Under the pieces are notes generated by a model. It was given only the letters and a program-made list of their open reading frames with translations, had not been told where the DNA came from and ran no database searches. A stretch of DNA of 64,000 nucleotides from Campylobacter sp. MG1 (GTDB taxonomy: Bacteria; Campylobacterota; Campylobacteria; Campylobacterales; Campylobacteraceae). The position numbers and the translations under genes are program-made. The stretch is taken from positions 169,826 to 233,825 of the forward strand of contig NZ_JANYME010000003.1 in NCBI RefSeq assembly GCF_026616895.1. Reading direction: 5' to 3'. Positions within the stretch are counted from its first letter, which is position 1. Every line of letters begins with the position of its first letter. Shown here piece after piece: positions 43,106 to 51,242 of the stretch.

Positions 43106-44437
43106 ATGCAATGGAATATTGATAGTTACAAAAATTACAAAGCACTTCAACAACCAATATACGAAGATGAAAATAAATTTAATGAAATCGTAAATGAACT
43201 AAAAACATATCCACCACTTATATTTGCAATGGAAGCAAGAGAATTAAAAAACGAACTAGCTAAGGCTTGTACTGGAGAAGCATTTTTACTTCAAGGTGGA
43301 GATTGTGCTGAAAGTTTTGATGAATTTAATGCTAATAATATCCGTGATATGTTTAAATTATTTTTGCAAATGGCACTAATATTACAATTTGGTGGGTCAA
43401 AAAAAGTTGTAAAAGTAGCTCGTATGGCTGGACAATTTGCAAAACCAAGATCAAGTGATTATGAAGAAAAAAATGGCATAAAGTTACCTAGCTATCGTGG
43501 AGATATCATTAATTCTTATGAATTTAGTGAAAGTGCTAGAAAGGCTGATCCTATAAGAATGCTAAAAGCATATACTCAAAGCTCATCTACTTTAAACCTA
43601 CTACGTGCATTTAGTGTAGGTGGTTTAGCTGATTTAAAACAAGTTCATAAATGGAATTTAGGTTTTGTTAGACGCCCTGATATAGATAATAGATATGCTG
43701 ATTTGACAGCTAGAGTAACACAAGCTATTGATTTTCTTGAATGTTGTGGAATCACCAGTGAAAACGATGCTAGACTTAAAGAAAGTAAAATTTATACAAG
43801 TCATGAAGCCCTACTTTTACCTTATGAAGCAGCACTTACTAGGGTTGATAGCTTAAGTGGAGATTATTATGATTGCTCAGCTCATATGCTATGGATAGGT
43901 GAGAGAACTCGTGGGCTTGATGATGCTCATGTGCATTTTTTAAGTGGGGTTAAAAATCCTATAGGTGTAAAAATAAGTTCAAACGCAAATGCTAGTGATA
44001 TATTAGCCTTAGCTGATAAGCTAAATCCACAAGATGAAGCGGGACGATTGAATATAATTATTAGAATGGGTGCTGAAAAAATTAGTAATCTTGATAAAAT
44101 TTTTAAAGAACTAGCTAAAGAAAATAGAAAAATAGTCTATAGCATAGACCCAATGCACGGTAATACTCAAAGCGTAAATGGTTATAAGACTAGAAAATTT
44201 GATGATATTTTAGATGAAGTTAAAAATTTCTGGCATATTGCAAGAGCTAATAATATCATTCCTGGTGGGGTTCATTTTGAAATGACAGGACAAAATGTAA
44301 CCGAATGTTTAGGTGGTAGTGTTGGAGTTAGCGAAAGCGATTTAGCAAGACGCTATGAGACCCAATGCGACCCTAGATTAAATGCAGACCAAGCATTAGA
44401 GCTTGCATTTTTAATAGCTGAATTAATGAAACAATAA
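43106..44437 (+). CDS. Type II DAHP synthase
   Basis: This enzyme condenses phosphoenolpyruvate and erythrose 4-phosphate in the first step of aromatic amino-acid synthesis. Plant-like class II features include LLQGGDCAESF, RMAGQFAKPRS, LPSYRGDIIN, HMLWIGERTRGLDDAHVHFL and DPMHGNTQ. At 443 residues it is full length. An AAAGGA site precedes the ATG. Its stop overlaps the aroK start, so two shikimate-pathway steps are made from one mRNA. Confidence 0.96.
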   Translation: MQWNIDSYKNYKALQQPIYEDENKFNEIVNELKTYPPLIFAMEARELKNELAKACTGEAFLLQGGDCAESFDEFNANNIRDMFKLFLQMALILQFGGSKKVVKVARMAGQFAKPRSSDYEEKNGIKLPSYRGDIINSYEFSESARKADPIRMLKAYTQSSSTLNLLRAFSVGGLADLKQVHKWNLGFVRRPDIDNRYADLTARVTQAIDFLECCGITSENDARLKESKIYTSHEALLLPYEAALTRVDSLSGDYYDCSAHMLWIGERTRGLDDAHVHFLSGVKNPIGVKISSNANASDILALADKLNPQDEAGRLNIIIRMGAEKISNLDKIFKELAKENRKIVYSIDPMHGNTQSVNGYKTRKFDDILDEVKNFWHIARANNIIPGGVHFEMTGQNVTECLGGSVGVSESDLARRYETQCDPRLNADQALELAFLIAELMKQ

Positions 44438-44967
44438 TGAAAAATATAGTTTTAATAGGATTTATGGGCTGTGGTAAAAGTACCACAGCTAAAAAATTAG
44501 CAAAATTAACAAAAAAACAAGTAATAGATACTGACAAAGAAATTGAAAAAAGATGTAATAAAAGTATCAAAGAAATTTTTGCTGAATTTGGAGAAGAATA
44601 TTTTAGAAAACTTGAATGTGATTTAAGAGATGAATTAGCTACTAAAAGCGATTTAATAATATCTTGTGGTGGTGGTTTTGCAAATTTAAAAGATATTAAA
44701 AAAATGGGTTTTGTAGTATTTTTAGATCTTAGTTTTTATAAAATAGCGGCTAGGCTTAAAAATGATACTAAACGCCCATTATTTGATGAAAAGGCGAAAC
44801 TACTCTATGATAAAAGAATGCCACTTTACAATAATTCCTGCGATATAAAACTAAAAATTACAAATTTTAAAGCAAGGGAGATTGTTAAAATTTTAGAGAT
44901 TTTCTTAGGTGATATTAGTTTAAATAAAGCTAGAAAAAATCATATAAAACCTAAAATTAGCTTTTAG
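44437..44967 (+). CDS. aroK: Shikimate kinase
   Basis: The enzyme phosphorylates shikimate. Walker A is GFMGCGKST (residues 7–15). The DTDKEIEKRCNKSIKEIF segment contains the substrate-binding Asp, followed by FRKLE and the SCGGGFA glycine motif. At 176 residues it is normal, with a slightly longer basic C-terminus. Its ATG overlaps the DAHP synthase stop (TAATG). A strong hairpin begins at its stop codon. Confidence 0.95.
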   Translation: MKNIVLIGFMGCGKSTTAKKLAKLTKKQVIDTDKEIEKRCNKSIKEIFAEFGEEYFRKLECDLRDELATKSDLIISCGGGFANLKDIKKMGFVVFLDLSFYKIAARLKNDTKRPLFDEKAKLLYDKRMPLYNNSCDIKLKITNFKAREIVKILEIFLGDISLNKARKNHIKPKISF

Positions 44968-45000
44968 ATACATTAGAATAAAATTATTCTAATGTATCTA
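44965..45000 (+). terminator. Terminator of the aro operon
   Basis: A perfect 17-base stem (TAGATACATTAGAATAA with TTATTCTAATGTATCTA) starts at the aroK stop codon and is followed by a T-rich stretch. The 2-base spacer implies the innermost pairs stay open. Confidence 0.85.
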
Positions 45001-45257
45001 TATTGTTTTATTTTAAAAACAATAATATTTTAATATTTTTTAATTGTTTTGTTCCCAATATCAAATTCTATATCTACATGTAAATATAATTTAATTATAT
45101 TCTTAAAAATCAACTTTAACTTCAAATAAAATCATATCAATTAATTTATATAGCTAAAAATCTATATTGTGCTTAAATTTTAATTTAAAATTAACATTAA
45201 ATAAATTAATTATAAATATAACATAGAGTCTTAATTATACTTTAATAATAATAAACT

Positions 45258-45283
45258 AAAAGCCATGCAAAAACATAGCTTTT
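45258..45283. terminator. Isolated hairpin in the gene-free region
   Basis: AAAAGC and GCTTTT form the stem, with partial inner pairing CATG/CATA, followed by T-rich sequence. It may be the terminator of a lost gene. Confidence 0.4.
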
Positions 45284-45474
45284 ATTCATATCATTTTTAA
45301 ACAATTCAATAAAATATAATTTTTATTTTTATTAAGTTATTTTTATAATTATTTTTATTCTTAAATATAATTTATTATCTTGTTAATATATACCTTTAAT
45401 TTTATTGTTTATAAAATAATTAAAGGCTAAATTCTGTCGTTATAATCTAAGTTAATTGCTATTGATTTTTTAAA

Positions 45475-45752
45475 TTAATACTTTAGAAATTTATCATAAA
45501 TGTTTTTTCTAATAGCTATTTTTATAATTTAAATTTCTAAAATTTTATATTCTATAATCACCAATACGCTAACTATAATGCTTATTGTCATTAAATACTT
45601 CCATAACTTTTGTATTGTTTAGCATTTTAAGATTTTCTCATTTTTTTCTAATTCTTTATAAAAGTTCTTATTTTAATCATTGCTTTTAAATTTCCTTTTT
45701 GAATTTTAGCTATTTTTTTATCAGCTAATTTTTTGATAATTATTTCATACAT
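45475..45752 (-). pseudogene. Decayed RelE-type toxin
   Basis: From the ATG at 45752 the minus strand reads MYEIIIKKLADKKIAKIQKG and then NLKAMIKIRTFIK before a stop. After frameshifts, ELEKNEKILK, NNTKVMEVFNDNKHYS and RIGDYRI appear, then IIKIAIRKNIYDKF near the end. These are the landmarks of RelE/ParE-superfamily toxins, notably the YxxRxGDYRI core. At least two frameshifts and several stops make it nonfunctional. The span of about 92 codons matches an ordinary toxin of this family. Confidence 0.7.
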
Positions 45753-45763
45753 TAAATACTCAT

Positions 45764-46040
45764 TTAGCTTTTATTTCAACGATTATCGTTTCTTGCTCAT
45801 CTTGTGAAAGTTTTTCAAATTCCTTATCTAGTTTTTTATTATTAATACTTCTAATATAGATGTTTCATATATTTTTTTACTTTTGACTTTTAAAAAATCT
45901 ATCAATGATTTTCTAATTCATTTTTCATCTTTTCAATTTTTTTCAACATTCAATAAATCTGTAAAAATTTGTCTTTTATTAATATACTCGTATTTATCAT
46001 AAACAAATAAATTAATTTTTACTCCTTTGATATATTTTTT
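45764..46040 (-). pseudogene. Decayed upstream partner (antitoxin-like)
   Basis: Just upstream of the toxin remnant, broken frames include LDKEFEKLSQDEQETIIVEI followed by KAK and a stop, 12 bases before the toxin ATG. Further upstream NEL, KSKKIYETS and similar fragments occur in other frames. The position and charge fit the C-terminus of a RelB/PHD-type antitoxin. No domain is intact, so the call rests mainly on pairing with the toxin remnant. Confidence 0.45.
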
Positions 46041-46289
46041 GCATAAGATTATAATAAACTTATAAGTAATCAAACAAAAAAACACACTTACTTGATTTAA
46101 TTTTTATACTTTAATTTTTATTTATGAAATAATAATAAAAGTTTTTAAGCTAGGTAAATTTGTTTGAATATAGATTTTTATTTTTATGAGTATTTCTGTG
46201 TATTTATATTATTTTATGAAAAAAGATATTACAAGCCATACAACTATGATTAAAATTTTAACTTTATTTCAAATTTTATTAAATTTATG

Positions 46290-46295
46290 TATAAT
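46290..46295 (+). promoter_or_regulatory. Promoter -10 element
   Basis: A perfect TATAAT preceded by TG, in a gene-free region, 7–8 bases before the candidate structured RNA. Confidence 0.5.
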
Positions 46296-46301
46296 ATCAA
46301 G

Positions 46302-46395
46302 CAAGTTTTCTTTTTATGTTGCGAAAACATAACGAAACTCCGATAAAAAAAGGTTTTAAGCCGTGCTATAACACGGCTATTCTCATTTTATCGCT
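46302..46395 (+). ncRNA. Candidate structured small RNA
   Basis: The stretch can form a first hairpin (TTATGTT, loop GCGAA, AACATAA). A second, larger stem (CGATAAAA with TTTTATCG) encloses the G/C-rich hairpin AGCCGTG-CTATAA-CACGGCT. Such G/C content is unusual for this region, and a perfect TATAAT lies just upstream. No protein frame explains it. I do not recognise an Rfam family; it could be a small regulatory RNA or a leftover of a mobile element. Confidence 0.45.
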
Positions 46396-46493
46396 ACAAA
46401 AAATATAGTTCATAAATAATTTTATATTTTTATTTAATATATAATTATTTTTATAAAAATATTTTATAAATCATTTAATTTATATTAATAAAT

Positions 46494-47579
46494 TTAACTC
46501 TTATTGTATTTATAATAAGCAGCACAAGCACCTTCACTACTTACCATACAACTTCCTATTGGATTATTAGGCGTGCATAAATTACCAAAAACTTTGCAAT
46601 CAGTTGGCTTTGCAAGTCCTTTTAAAATCTTAGGGCATAGACAGGCTTTGTTTTCTGCTTTTGTATTTGTTTTTATATCAAATACTTTTTTTGCGTTTAT
46701 ATAATCATATTCATCTTTTAGCTCCAAACCGCCATTACTAATAACACCTAAGCCACGGAATTCAAAATCATCACGCCTAAAGTATTTTTCAATTAATTCT
46801 TTAGCTTTTTCATTACCATTTTTACTAACTAATCTTGAATATTCATTATAAACATTATGAGTTTTATTCTTAAATTGTAAGCTTAAATTTAATAGCGAGT
46901 GCATTAAATCAACAGGCTCAAAACCACTTATAGCAAATGGTTTTTTATAAGTATTAGCCATATTTAAATATGCGTTTTCTCCTATTATCACGCTTACATG
47001 TGATGGGGCTAAAAAGCCATCAATATTACAATCTTTATCATTTAATAAGGCTTCAACAGGCTCAGGAACTCTTACATGATTTATATGAAAAAATACATTT
47101 TTAAGTCCCATTTCAAGCACTTTTTCAATCAAAACCGCACTCATAGGAGTAGTAGTTTCAAAACCTATTGCAAAAAATATAATCTTTTTATCTTTATTTT
47201 CATTTGCGATTTTTAATACTTCTAGTGGGCTATAAAGCGCTCTAATATCCTTGCCTTGTGCTCTTAATTTTTCTAAACTCGTATTACTAGCAGGAACTTT
47301 AATCAAATCAGCAAGCGTGCAAAAAATAGCACCTTCCATACTTGCTAAAAAAATAGCTTCATCAAGCCTACTTTTTGGCATTACACAAACAGGACAACCT
47401 GGCCCATGAATAAAGTTAATATTAGGCAAAAGTGAAGGGATTGAGTATTTTATAAGCGAATGTGTGTGCCCGCCACAAATCTCCATTACATTATAAACCC
47501 TATCAAGCTTAACATTATTAATTAGTTTTTTTAAATTATTAATAATATTTGCGTCTTTATATTCTTTTATGTAATTCAT
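46494..47579 (-). CDS. hypD: Hydrogenase maturation protein HypD
   Basis: HypD carries a 4Fe-4S cluster and assembles the Fe(CN)2CO unit of [NiFe] hydrogenase with HypC and HypE. Signatures include VMEICGGHTHSLIKYSIPSL, INFIHGPGCPVCVMP, FFAIGFETTTPMSA, FLAPSHVSVIIG and C-terminal Cys residues (ACLCPKILKG, CKVFGNLCTP). At 361 residues it is complete. It overlaps hypC by 4 bases. No hypE follows; a gene-free region begins 20 bases beyond its stop. Confidence 0.96.
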   Translation of the reverse strand: MNYIKEYKDANIINNLKKLINNVKLDRVYNVMEICGGHTHSLIKYSIPSLLPNINFIHGPGCPVCVMPKSRLDEAIFLASMEGAIFCTLADLIKVPASNTSLEKLRAQGKDIRALYSPLEVLKIANENKDKKIIFFAIGFETTTPMSAVLIEKVLEMGLKNVFFHINHVRVPEPVEALLNDKDCNIDGFLAPSHVSVIIGENAYLNMANTYKKPFAISGFEPVDLMHSLLNLSLQFKNKTHNVYNEYSRLVSKNGNEKAKELIEKYFRRDDFEFRGLGVISNGGLELKDEYDYINAKKVFDIKTNTKAENKACLCPKILKGLAKPTDCKVFGNLCTPNNPIGSCMVSSEGACAAYYKYNKS

Positions 47580-47830
47580 AAAAACCTACTTTCAATCTCT
47601 TCGCTACCTATCTCATCTGCAATTTGCTTATATAATTCTAAGCTTTCTTTAGCAGCTGCTTCATCAATTTTTTGCATAGCAAAACCAACATGAATTAATA
47701 CAAAATCTCCCACATTAACCTGCTCAGGTATCAAATCAAGGCTAACCCCACGCTTAATGCCTAAAGTATCAACCTGTGCAAAATTATTTTCATCAACACT
47801 TAAAACTTTTGATGGTATAGATAAACACAT
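47576..47830 (-). CDS. hypC: Hydrogenase maturation chaperone HypC
   Basis: The N-terminus MCLSIPSKVL contains the essential Cys2 that binds the iron unit and contacts HypD. DFVLIHVGFAMQKIDEAAA is the family's second signature. At 84 residues it is normal. It sits between hypB (1 base gap) and hypD (4-base overlap). Confidence 0.95.
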   Translation of the reverse strand: MCLSIPSKVLSVDENNFAQVDTLGIKRGVSLDLIPEQVNVGDFVLIHVGFAMQKIDEAAAKESLELYKQIADEIGSEEIESRFL

Positions 47831-47831
47831 A

Positions 47832-48476
47832 TTAACTCCTTAAAGATTTAAAATATTCACAAAGCTCGGCAATTCCTTCGCCTGTAGTGCTACTTACACA
47901 AAAAATTTTTACATTTGGATTTAATTTTTTTGCTTCTTGTGTGATAGTTTCTAGGCTAAAATCAAAATATTTTGCTATATCCATTTTAGTTAATACTATC
48001 ACATCAGCTCTTTTAAACATAACAGGATATTTTGCTACTTTATCACTTCCTTCAGGACTTGATAAAAGCACAACATTTAAATTCTCGCCCAATTTATATG
48101 ATGCAGGGCATACTAAGTTGCCTATATTTTCTATTACACAAAACTCTGAATTACTAATATCAAGATTTTTTAGAGCTAAATCTATCATTTTTGCGTCTAA
48201 ATGGCAGCTTTGACCTGTGCTTATTTGATATGCTTTAGCACCTGCTTTGATAATCCTATCAGCGTCCTTATTAGTCTCTAAATCCCCTTCAATTACGCAT
48301 AATTTTAATAAATTATTTTTTATAATATACTCAAGTAGAGTGGTTTTACCACTACCAGGAGAGCTCATAAAATTAAGGCAATATAAATTAGATTTTTTAA
48401 AAAACTCTTGATTGATTTTTGCTTGATTTTCGTTTTCAGCCATAATTTTTGCTTTTGCTTCAATGATTACTTTCAT
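47832..48476 (-). CDS. hypB: Hydrogenase nickel GTPase HypB
   Basis: HypB delivers nickel to the hydrogenase large subunit using GTP. The P-loop is SSPGSGKTTLLE, and the metal-binding GTPase core has VIEGDLETNKDADRI, CHLDAKM, VIENIGNLVCPASY and VLTKMDIAKYFDF. At 214 residues it lacks the His-rich N-terminal nickel store of some homologues. It is the first gene of the hypB–hypC–hypD run; hypF, hypE and hypA are not in the window. Confidence 0.96.
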   Translation of the reverse strand: MKVIIEAKAKIMAENENQAKINQEFFKKSNLYCLNFMSSPGSGKTTLLEYIIKNNLLKLCVIEGDLETNKDADRIIKAGAKAYQISTGQSCHLDAKMIDLALKNLDISNSEFCVIENIGNLVCPASYKLGENLNVVLLSSPEGSDKVAKYPVMFKRADVIVLTKMDIAKYFDFSLETITQEAKKLNPNVKIFCVSSTTGEGIAELCEYFKSLRS

Positions 48477-48682
48477 TACCTACTCCTTAAATTTTTCACA
48501 TTTTACTAAGTAAAAGTATTTACAATGGCAACAAAAATCATTTTATAAATAATAGACCAAATTCCAAGTAAAAAATTTAATACTAATATTTAAATTAATT
48601 AAAACTTAATTTTTAAAATTAATTTAAATATTTAACTTTTAAATATAAAATTTATCAATTTTTTTTAATTAAAGGATAAAAA

Positions 48683-50326
48683 ATGGATATTCTTATGAAT
48701 TTACCTAATTCTTTACAATTTGCTATACAACTAGCTATTGTATGTATTTGCCTATTTTATGGCTCAAAAAAAGGTGGAATTACTCTTGGAATGTTAGGTG
48801 GCGTTGGGCTTATTGTGATGATTTTTGGCTTTGGTGTAAAACCAGGAAAACCAGCAATTGATGTTATGCTAACTATTTTAGCAGTTGTTGTGGCTAGCGC
48901 AACACTTCAAACCAGTGGTGGTCTTGATGTAATGCTTCAAATAGCTGAAAAAATTCTTAGAAAAAATCCAAAATATATTAGTATTTTAGCTCCAATTACG
49001 ACTTGCACCCTAACAATTCTTTGTGGCACAGGGCATGTTGTTTATACAATTTTACCTATTGTATATGACATAGCCATTAAAAACAATATTAGACCTGAAA
49101 GACCGATGGCAGCAAGTAGTGTTTCAGCACAACTTGGAATAATTGCTAGCCCAGTATCAGTGGCTGTAGTAACTCTAACAGCATTTATTATTAATAGTAA
49201 TCATCACTTAGCAGGATTTGATGGATATTTGGACTTACTTAAAATTACAATACCATCAACTTATTTAGGAGTGCTTTGCGTTGGAATATTTAGCTGGTTT
49301 AGGGGTAAAGATTTAGATAAAGATAGTGAATTTCAAGAAAAAATTAAAGATGAAGAATTTAAAAAATATGTTTATGGTGGTGGGTGCAAATCATTAATAG
49401 GTGAAAAATTACCTAATAGTGCTTGGTTATCAATGTGGATATTTTTAGGCGCTATTGCCTTAGTTGCTATTTTAGGATATTTTTCAAATCTACGACCTGC
49501 ATTTAATACAAAAGTTGATTCAGCAAGTATTTTAATCGTAGATAATAATGCTAAAACAATGAAAGAAATACCTATTAAGAATTCAAATCTCATAATTACT
49601 TATAATGAATTAAATAAAACTATTAAAGATGGTAAAGTAAAAAGCACGAAAGAAAATATAAAAGCAATTAGCATTGATAATAATCTACAAATAACACAAG
49701 AAAATAACTATGTAATTATTAATAATGAAAAATTTGAAAATGCAAAAATTATTTTTAGCGATAAAAAAGAACAAGCAAAACCTTTAGGAATGGTTGAAGT
49801 AATTCAAATTTTTATGCTTTTGGCAGGTTCATTAATAATAATCTTTACAAAAACTAATGCAAATAATATTTCAAAAAGTGAGATATTTAAATCTGGAATG
49901 GTTGCTCTTGTGGCTGTATTTGGAATCTCTTGGATGGCTGATAGTATGGTTGCAACACATACTCAAATGATAAAAGATAGCTTAGGAAATATATTAAGCG
50001 AATATCCTTGGACTTACGCAATAGTTTTAATAATAATTTCTAAATTAGTAAATTCTCAAGCAGCCGCACTTGTAGCGTTTGTGCCACTAGCTTTAAATAT
50101 AGGAGTTAATCCAGCAATTATTTTAGCATTCGCACCAGCTTGTTATGGCTATTTTATTTTGCCAACATATCCAAGTGATTTAGCAGCTATTCAATTTGAT
50201 AGAAGTGGAACAACTCGTATAGGAAGATTTGTAATAAATCATAGTTTTATTATTCCTGGTTTTATAGGTGTTATTACTTCAAGTATTTTTGGATATTTTC
50301 TTGCGAGTTTTTATGGTTATTTATAA
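48683..50326 (+). CDS. dcuB: DcuA/DcuB-family C4-dicarboxylate transporter
   Basis: This inner-membrane antiporter exchanges fumarate, aspartate or malate for succinate during anaerobic growth. Family marks include [57 protein letters not shown] and the C-terminal [20 protein letters not shown]. At 547 residues it is about 100 longer than the E. coli proteins because of a soluble insertion at about residues 265–370, rich in Asn, Lys and Ile. It stands alone with a terminator. Confidence 0.93.
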   Translation: MDILMNLPNSLQFAIQLAIVCICLFYGSKKGGITLGMLGGVGLIVMIFGFGVKPGKPAIDVMLTILAVVVASATLQTSGGLDVMLQIAEKILRKNPKYISILAPITTCTLTILCGTGHVVYTILPIVYDIAIKNNIRPERPMAASSVSAQLGIIASPVSVAVVTLTAFIINSNHHLAGFDGYLDLLKITIPSTYLGVLCVGIFSWFRGKDLDKDSEFQEKIKDEEFKKYVYGGGCKSLIGEKLPNSAWLSMWIFLGAIALVAILGYFSNLRPAFNTKVDSASILIVDNNAKTMKEIPIKNSNLIITYNELNKTIKDGKVKSTKENIKAISIDNNLQITQENNYVIINNEKFENAKIIFSDKKEQAKPLGMVEVIQIFMLLAGSLIIIFTKTNANNISKSEIFKSGMVALVAVFGISWMADSMVATHTQMIKDSLGNILSEYPWTYAIVLIIISKLVNSQAAALVAFVPLALNIGVNPAIILAFAPACYGYFILPTYPSDLAAIQFDRSGTTRIGRFVINHSFIIPGFIGVITSSIFGYFLASFYGYL

Positions 50327-50350
50327 ATTTTGCCCTATTTTAGGGCAAAA
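50326..50350 (+). terminator. Terminator of dcuB
   Basis: ATTTTGCCCTA and TAGGGCAAAAT form a perfect 11-base stem with loop TTT, directly after the stop codon. Confidence 0.85.
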
Positions 50351-50416
50351 TTAAGATTTTAATTTTGCCAATATTTAACTAGAATTTAAAATATTATTTT
50401 CCAATAAAACTATAAT

Positions 50417-51154
50417 TTAAAACCTAGAAACTATAATCTCAATTATCTTATCATCTTCTAATTCAAGCCTAATGCTAACACTTTTGCCCAAAAGTATTTT
50501 AGTAAAATAAAAATATTCATTTTTCATTTTAAATTCTAACTGGCTTAAAGTCTTTTGTATCTCATCATAGCTTTTGCCTTTTATATCATTATTTATATCA
50601 TCTAATACACTTTTATCAAGCACAAGGCAAACTCTTTCAAGGTTACTACACTTTAGGTCTGATTTTAAAATCCTTGTTATGAGCTCATTGGGTTGTTTTA
50701 AAAAATCATCATAATACCACCAAGCACAAAGCATAGCCAAAGTTAAAGCTAAGTATTTTTTAAAATAAACATTATAGTTTTTTCTAGCAGTATATAAATA
50801 TACAAAGCCAAATATCGCAAATAGCACGAGATTTTTAAGAGTATCAATGCTCTTATAAACGCTTTTATCATAAAGACAAAAATTATAAATAATCTTAGCA
50901 AGACAAACACACAATATAAAAAGCGAAATATGTCTTAAAAGCAAATAAAACTTATCTTGCAAGATTATCTTACTATCCAAATCATCTTGAGATAGTAAAA
51001 GATAAATCCTAGAAAAAAGAAAAGCAAATATAAAGCAAGGAATATAACTAAAATCTCCTATATAAAATGGTATAAAAAACAAAAACCAAGCTAGATAAAA
51101 AAGCGTATTTTTAAAAACCATATTAGCTTTTGCTAAAAAACCTTTTAAATCCAT
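50417..51154 (-). CDS. Multi-pass membrane hypothetical protein
   Basis: About four to six hydrophobic segments fill the first 160 residues (TLFYLAWFLFFIPFYIGDFS, HISLFILCVCLAKIIYNFCL and NLVLFAIFGFVYLYTA). A soluble C-terminal domain of about 80 residues follows. The best start is ATG 51154 (MDLKGFLAK), preceded by AAGGATAACAAA; longer frames begin with TTG 51190 or ATG 51187 without a good ribosome site. No family was recognised. It follows addA at 88 bases. Confidence 0.65.
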   Translation of the reverse strand: MDLKGFLAKANMVFKNTLFYLAWFLFFIPFYIGDFSYIPCFIFAFLFSRIYLLLSQDDLDSKIILQDKFYLLLRHISLFILCVCLAKIIYNFCLYDKSVYKSIDTLKNLVLFAIFGFVYLYTARKNYNVYFKKYLALTLAMLCAWWYYDDFLKQPNELITRILKSDLKCSNLERVCLVLDKSVLDDINNDIKGKSYDEIQKTLSQLEFKMKNEYFYFTKILLGKSVSIRLELEDDKIIEIIVSRF

Positions 51155-51242
51155 TTTGTTATCCTTATACCATACCTCATTTTGCATCAAAGCTTAAACA
51201 CCTAGCTTTTTTAAAAGTTCACTTGATTTTGCTAAGTTATTA

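Larger units (their letters stand above)
44968..46493. other. 1.5-kb region without intact genes
   Basis: This stretch between aroK and hypD has no intact open frame. It holds the aroK terminator, a second hairpin at 45258–45283, the remains of a RelE-type toxin gene and of its presumed partner (45475–46040), and a promoter with a structured transcript candidate (46290–46395). The rest is A/T-rich and shows nothing I can support. It looks like a decaying insertion site. Confidence 0.7.

Noticed and set aside
46302..46395. Candidate RNA as a tracrRNA
   Set aside because: No cas genes or CRISPR repeats are in the window, and the stretch does not resemble the C. jejuni tracrRNA I can recall.
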